33,461 nt of DNA from Priapulus caudatus (lineage: Eukaryota; Priapulida; Priapulimorpha; Priapulimorphida; Priapulidae), in the NCBI RefSeq assembly GCF_000485595.1, contig NW_014577516.1, positions 123,756-157,216 of the forward strand, read 5' to 3'. Positions 31,777 through 33,461 of the stretch are shown in pieces. Below the pieces are notes generated by a model. The model searched no databases. It was not told the DNA's origin and saw only the letters and a list, made by a program, of their open reading frames with translations. The position numbers and the translations under genes are program-made. Every line of letters begins with the position of its first letter. Positions within the stretch are counted from its first letter, which is position 1.

Positions 31777-33461
31777 CGCTGTGCAGCCTACTCCTACACC
31801 ATCATATGGCTTTGTCAAACTTTTGCTGAGATCTGGACTTGTTGTTGCCACCAGATGGCAATGTGACTCCTTGACCTTATAACGTGGGCAAACAAGATAT
31901 AAACGTTAAACGTCAATTGCTTTCTTGCAATCACTCCCTATAACAATATTATGATTATGTACTCTAGCTGGACAACACAATGATGGGACTTCTTTTGCAG
32001 CTGACTGCACATGCACAATCAACTACGAATCTGCGGCTGGTACTAATAGTAATAATAATAGTACTAGTAGACGCACCGCCACACTGGCTCTTCTGATTTA
32101 ATAAATGACAGGAAACAAATGCGAATTACACGCACACTAGTTATATCTGGTGTGACTGTACAGTGGAATGCGTAAAACAGTTTATTTACTCCTGATTATA
32201 TTATAATTATTATTGTCAAGTCAAGTGACAGTGGCTAGTAGATTGAAGTACCGAATTATAACTTTCATTGGAATTCTGTGTCACTTACACATGATGGCCA
32301 AAGGATATAATTGAGTCATTAACTGATTATCAGATTAAGAGTAAGACTAAGAGCTGCCCACATTTCAATCATTTTCACATTTTGTCATTTGCACATGTCG
32401 CACACTGCGAAAATGAATTGTGGTCAGCGCCTATATACATGGGCATGAACCCACATTATCACGTGAGTATAGCTGCAAAACAATCAAACAGTACCGCTAA
32501 TCTACTAGTGGACAGTGGTCTGATGACACTGTGACTACTAGTACTACTACTAGACTAGGTCCAGGAAGCTAGTATAAACATAGCCACAAGTTTCCTTCTC
32601 GCTTAACACTACGTTGGCGTCCTACACATCCTACGACGTGTAACAGTCGGAGAGCCTGGTCGGTTTAGTATAAACACTGAAACTGTTACCTTTACCTAAG
32701 TCTAAGATACAATAATGTAACCCAAACCCAAAACCAAACCCAACCCTATCCTGGGGTTGGGTTACATTATTGTATCTACCTTTAGGCTTTACCTAGGGTT
32801 TACCGAGCGGTTGGTAGTGAAAGCGGATAGCTTTCATAATAGACCGCGATACACACTATGAGTGCATTAATGATTAAGTTAACAGTAATTGTAATCAATT
32901 CTATGGTTATAATATATCCATACAAAGCAATATGGCAACAATGATAATTCTTATGGTAACTTAGAATGATGATCACTCAGCAGCACCTCAACCTTTTCCG
33001 TTTCAAGTTAGATTCCAGCGCCACCCTGCGTCGGTATTAGTAAATACTGGTGTAACAATATTAACCCAACAAATCGCTCTCTGTTCTCTCAGCCCTTCGC
33101 CCGCCACAGGTGGAAATGCGCTAGCTGCTATGCTAATTAATTCAAAAACATGGAGAATATATTTCCTATAAGTCATTCCCATGTGATTATTCTGATCATG
33201 ACTTTATTGCCACAATCTGTGACATAAAAACAAAGCATGACACCCAAAGTGATGGATTATGACAAGAGATATAAAAAACATCACAGCAAATTTAACACTT
33301 CATAACAGACCTAAAAAAATGGATTGGCAAGGGATCTACAAAACTACAGATATCAACAATCAAGTGGCTACTGTCTAGACATATGTAACGCCCCTATACG
33401 GGTACAGGGGGCTAAAATGGTAAAAGATGGGAAGAACACAATTACTTGGTTGTGAAAATGG
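31777..33461. other. Upstream region of aftiphilin, no supported gene
   Basis: This should contain the promoter and 5' leader of aftiphilin, but no TATA box or clear first exon is evident. The frame of the first coding exon stays open a little upstream (to about 31900) without an ATG. The region is AT-rich with a hairpin at 32705-32777. Confidence 0.45.
32705..32777. repeat. Inverted repeat with perfect 20-bp arms
   Basis: 32705-32724 (AGATACAATAATGTAACCCA) is the exact reverse complement of 32758-32777. The 33-base loop is C/A-rich with CCCAA and CCAAACCC units and itself can partly pair (CCAACCC with GGGTTGG). A short foldback element or a hairpin mutation. Confidence 0.85.

Noticed and set aside
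31849-31851. Upstream non-ATG start of the aftiphilin frame
   Set aside because: The codon is GTG and the family's N-terminal motif begins at the ATG at 31776.

Overview
The window is genomic DNA from an animal. Genes are split by GT-AG introns, the DNA between them is AT-rich and full of microsatellites, and two proteins are clearly of animal type: an aftiphilin orthologue and a homeodomain protein. A third gene joins EGF modules to Tyr/Pro/His-rich tandem repeats, an architecture reminiscent of mollusc adhesive or shell-matrix proteins. I therefore favour a lophotrochozoan, perhaps a bivalve, but this is only a guess. No prokaryotic features, tRNA, rRNA or CRISPR array were seen.

Four multi-exon genes can be read because reading frames, splice sites and intron phases agree. 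(1) + strand, 602-4335: an unrecognised protein of about 887 residues. It carries a ladder of twelve Q-T motifs spaced about 12 residues apart, typical of a multivalent dynein light chain (LC8) binder, then a basic nuclear-localisation-like patch, a conserved-looking basic segment and a 10-residue tandem repeat. (2) - strand, 11522-7055, with a noncoding first exon and a TATA box at 12665-12672: a secreted protein of about 546 residues with a signal peptide, three EGF-like domains and a 21-residue Tyr/Pro/His repeat. (3) + strand, 18788-25905: a large divergent homeodomain protein. Its second homeobox intron lies between homeodomain residues 46 and 47, a position used by PRD-class genes. It has a degenerate 20-residue repeat before the homeodomain and about 55-60 copies of an 11-residue repeat after it. 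(4) - strand, 31776-28072: aftiphilin, a clathrin/AP-1 trafficking adaptor, in six coding exons.

The rest is intergenic or intronic: long (AG), (CA), (TAGG) and (GA) tracts, a foldback MITE-like element in an intron of gene 1, a decayed non-LTR retrotransposon 3' fragment flanked by (TAGG)n arrays, and several short near-perfect hairpins. The stretches 5331-7054, 15500-18787, 25906-28071 and 31777-33461 hold no supported gene.

The genes do not form an obvious pathway. What links three of them is that their last exons carry in-frame minisatellites (30, 63 and 33 bp units). The strongest leads are the LC8-type ladder, the EGF plus Tyr-repeat secreted protein and the repeat-bearing homeodomain protein. 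The 33-bp array contains small indels that break the frame as written, more likely sequence errors than real mutations. All exon models are by eye and untested against transcripts.
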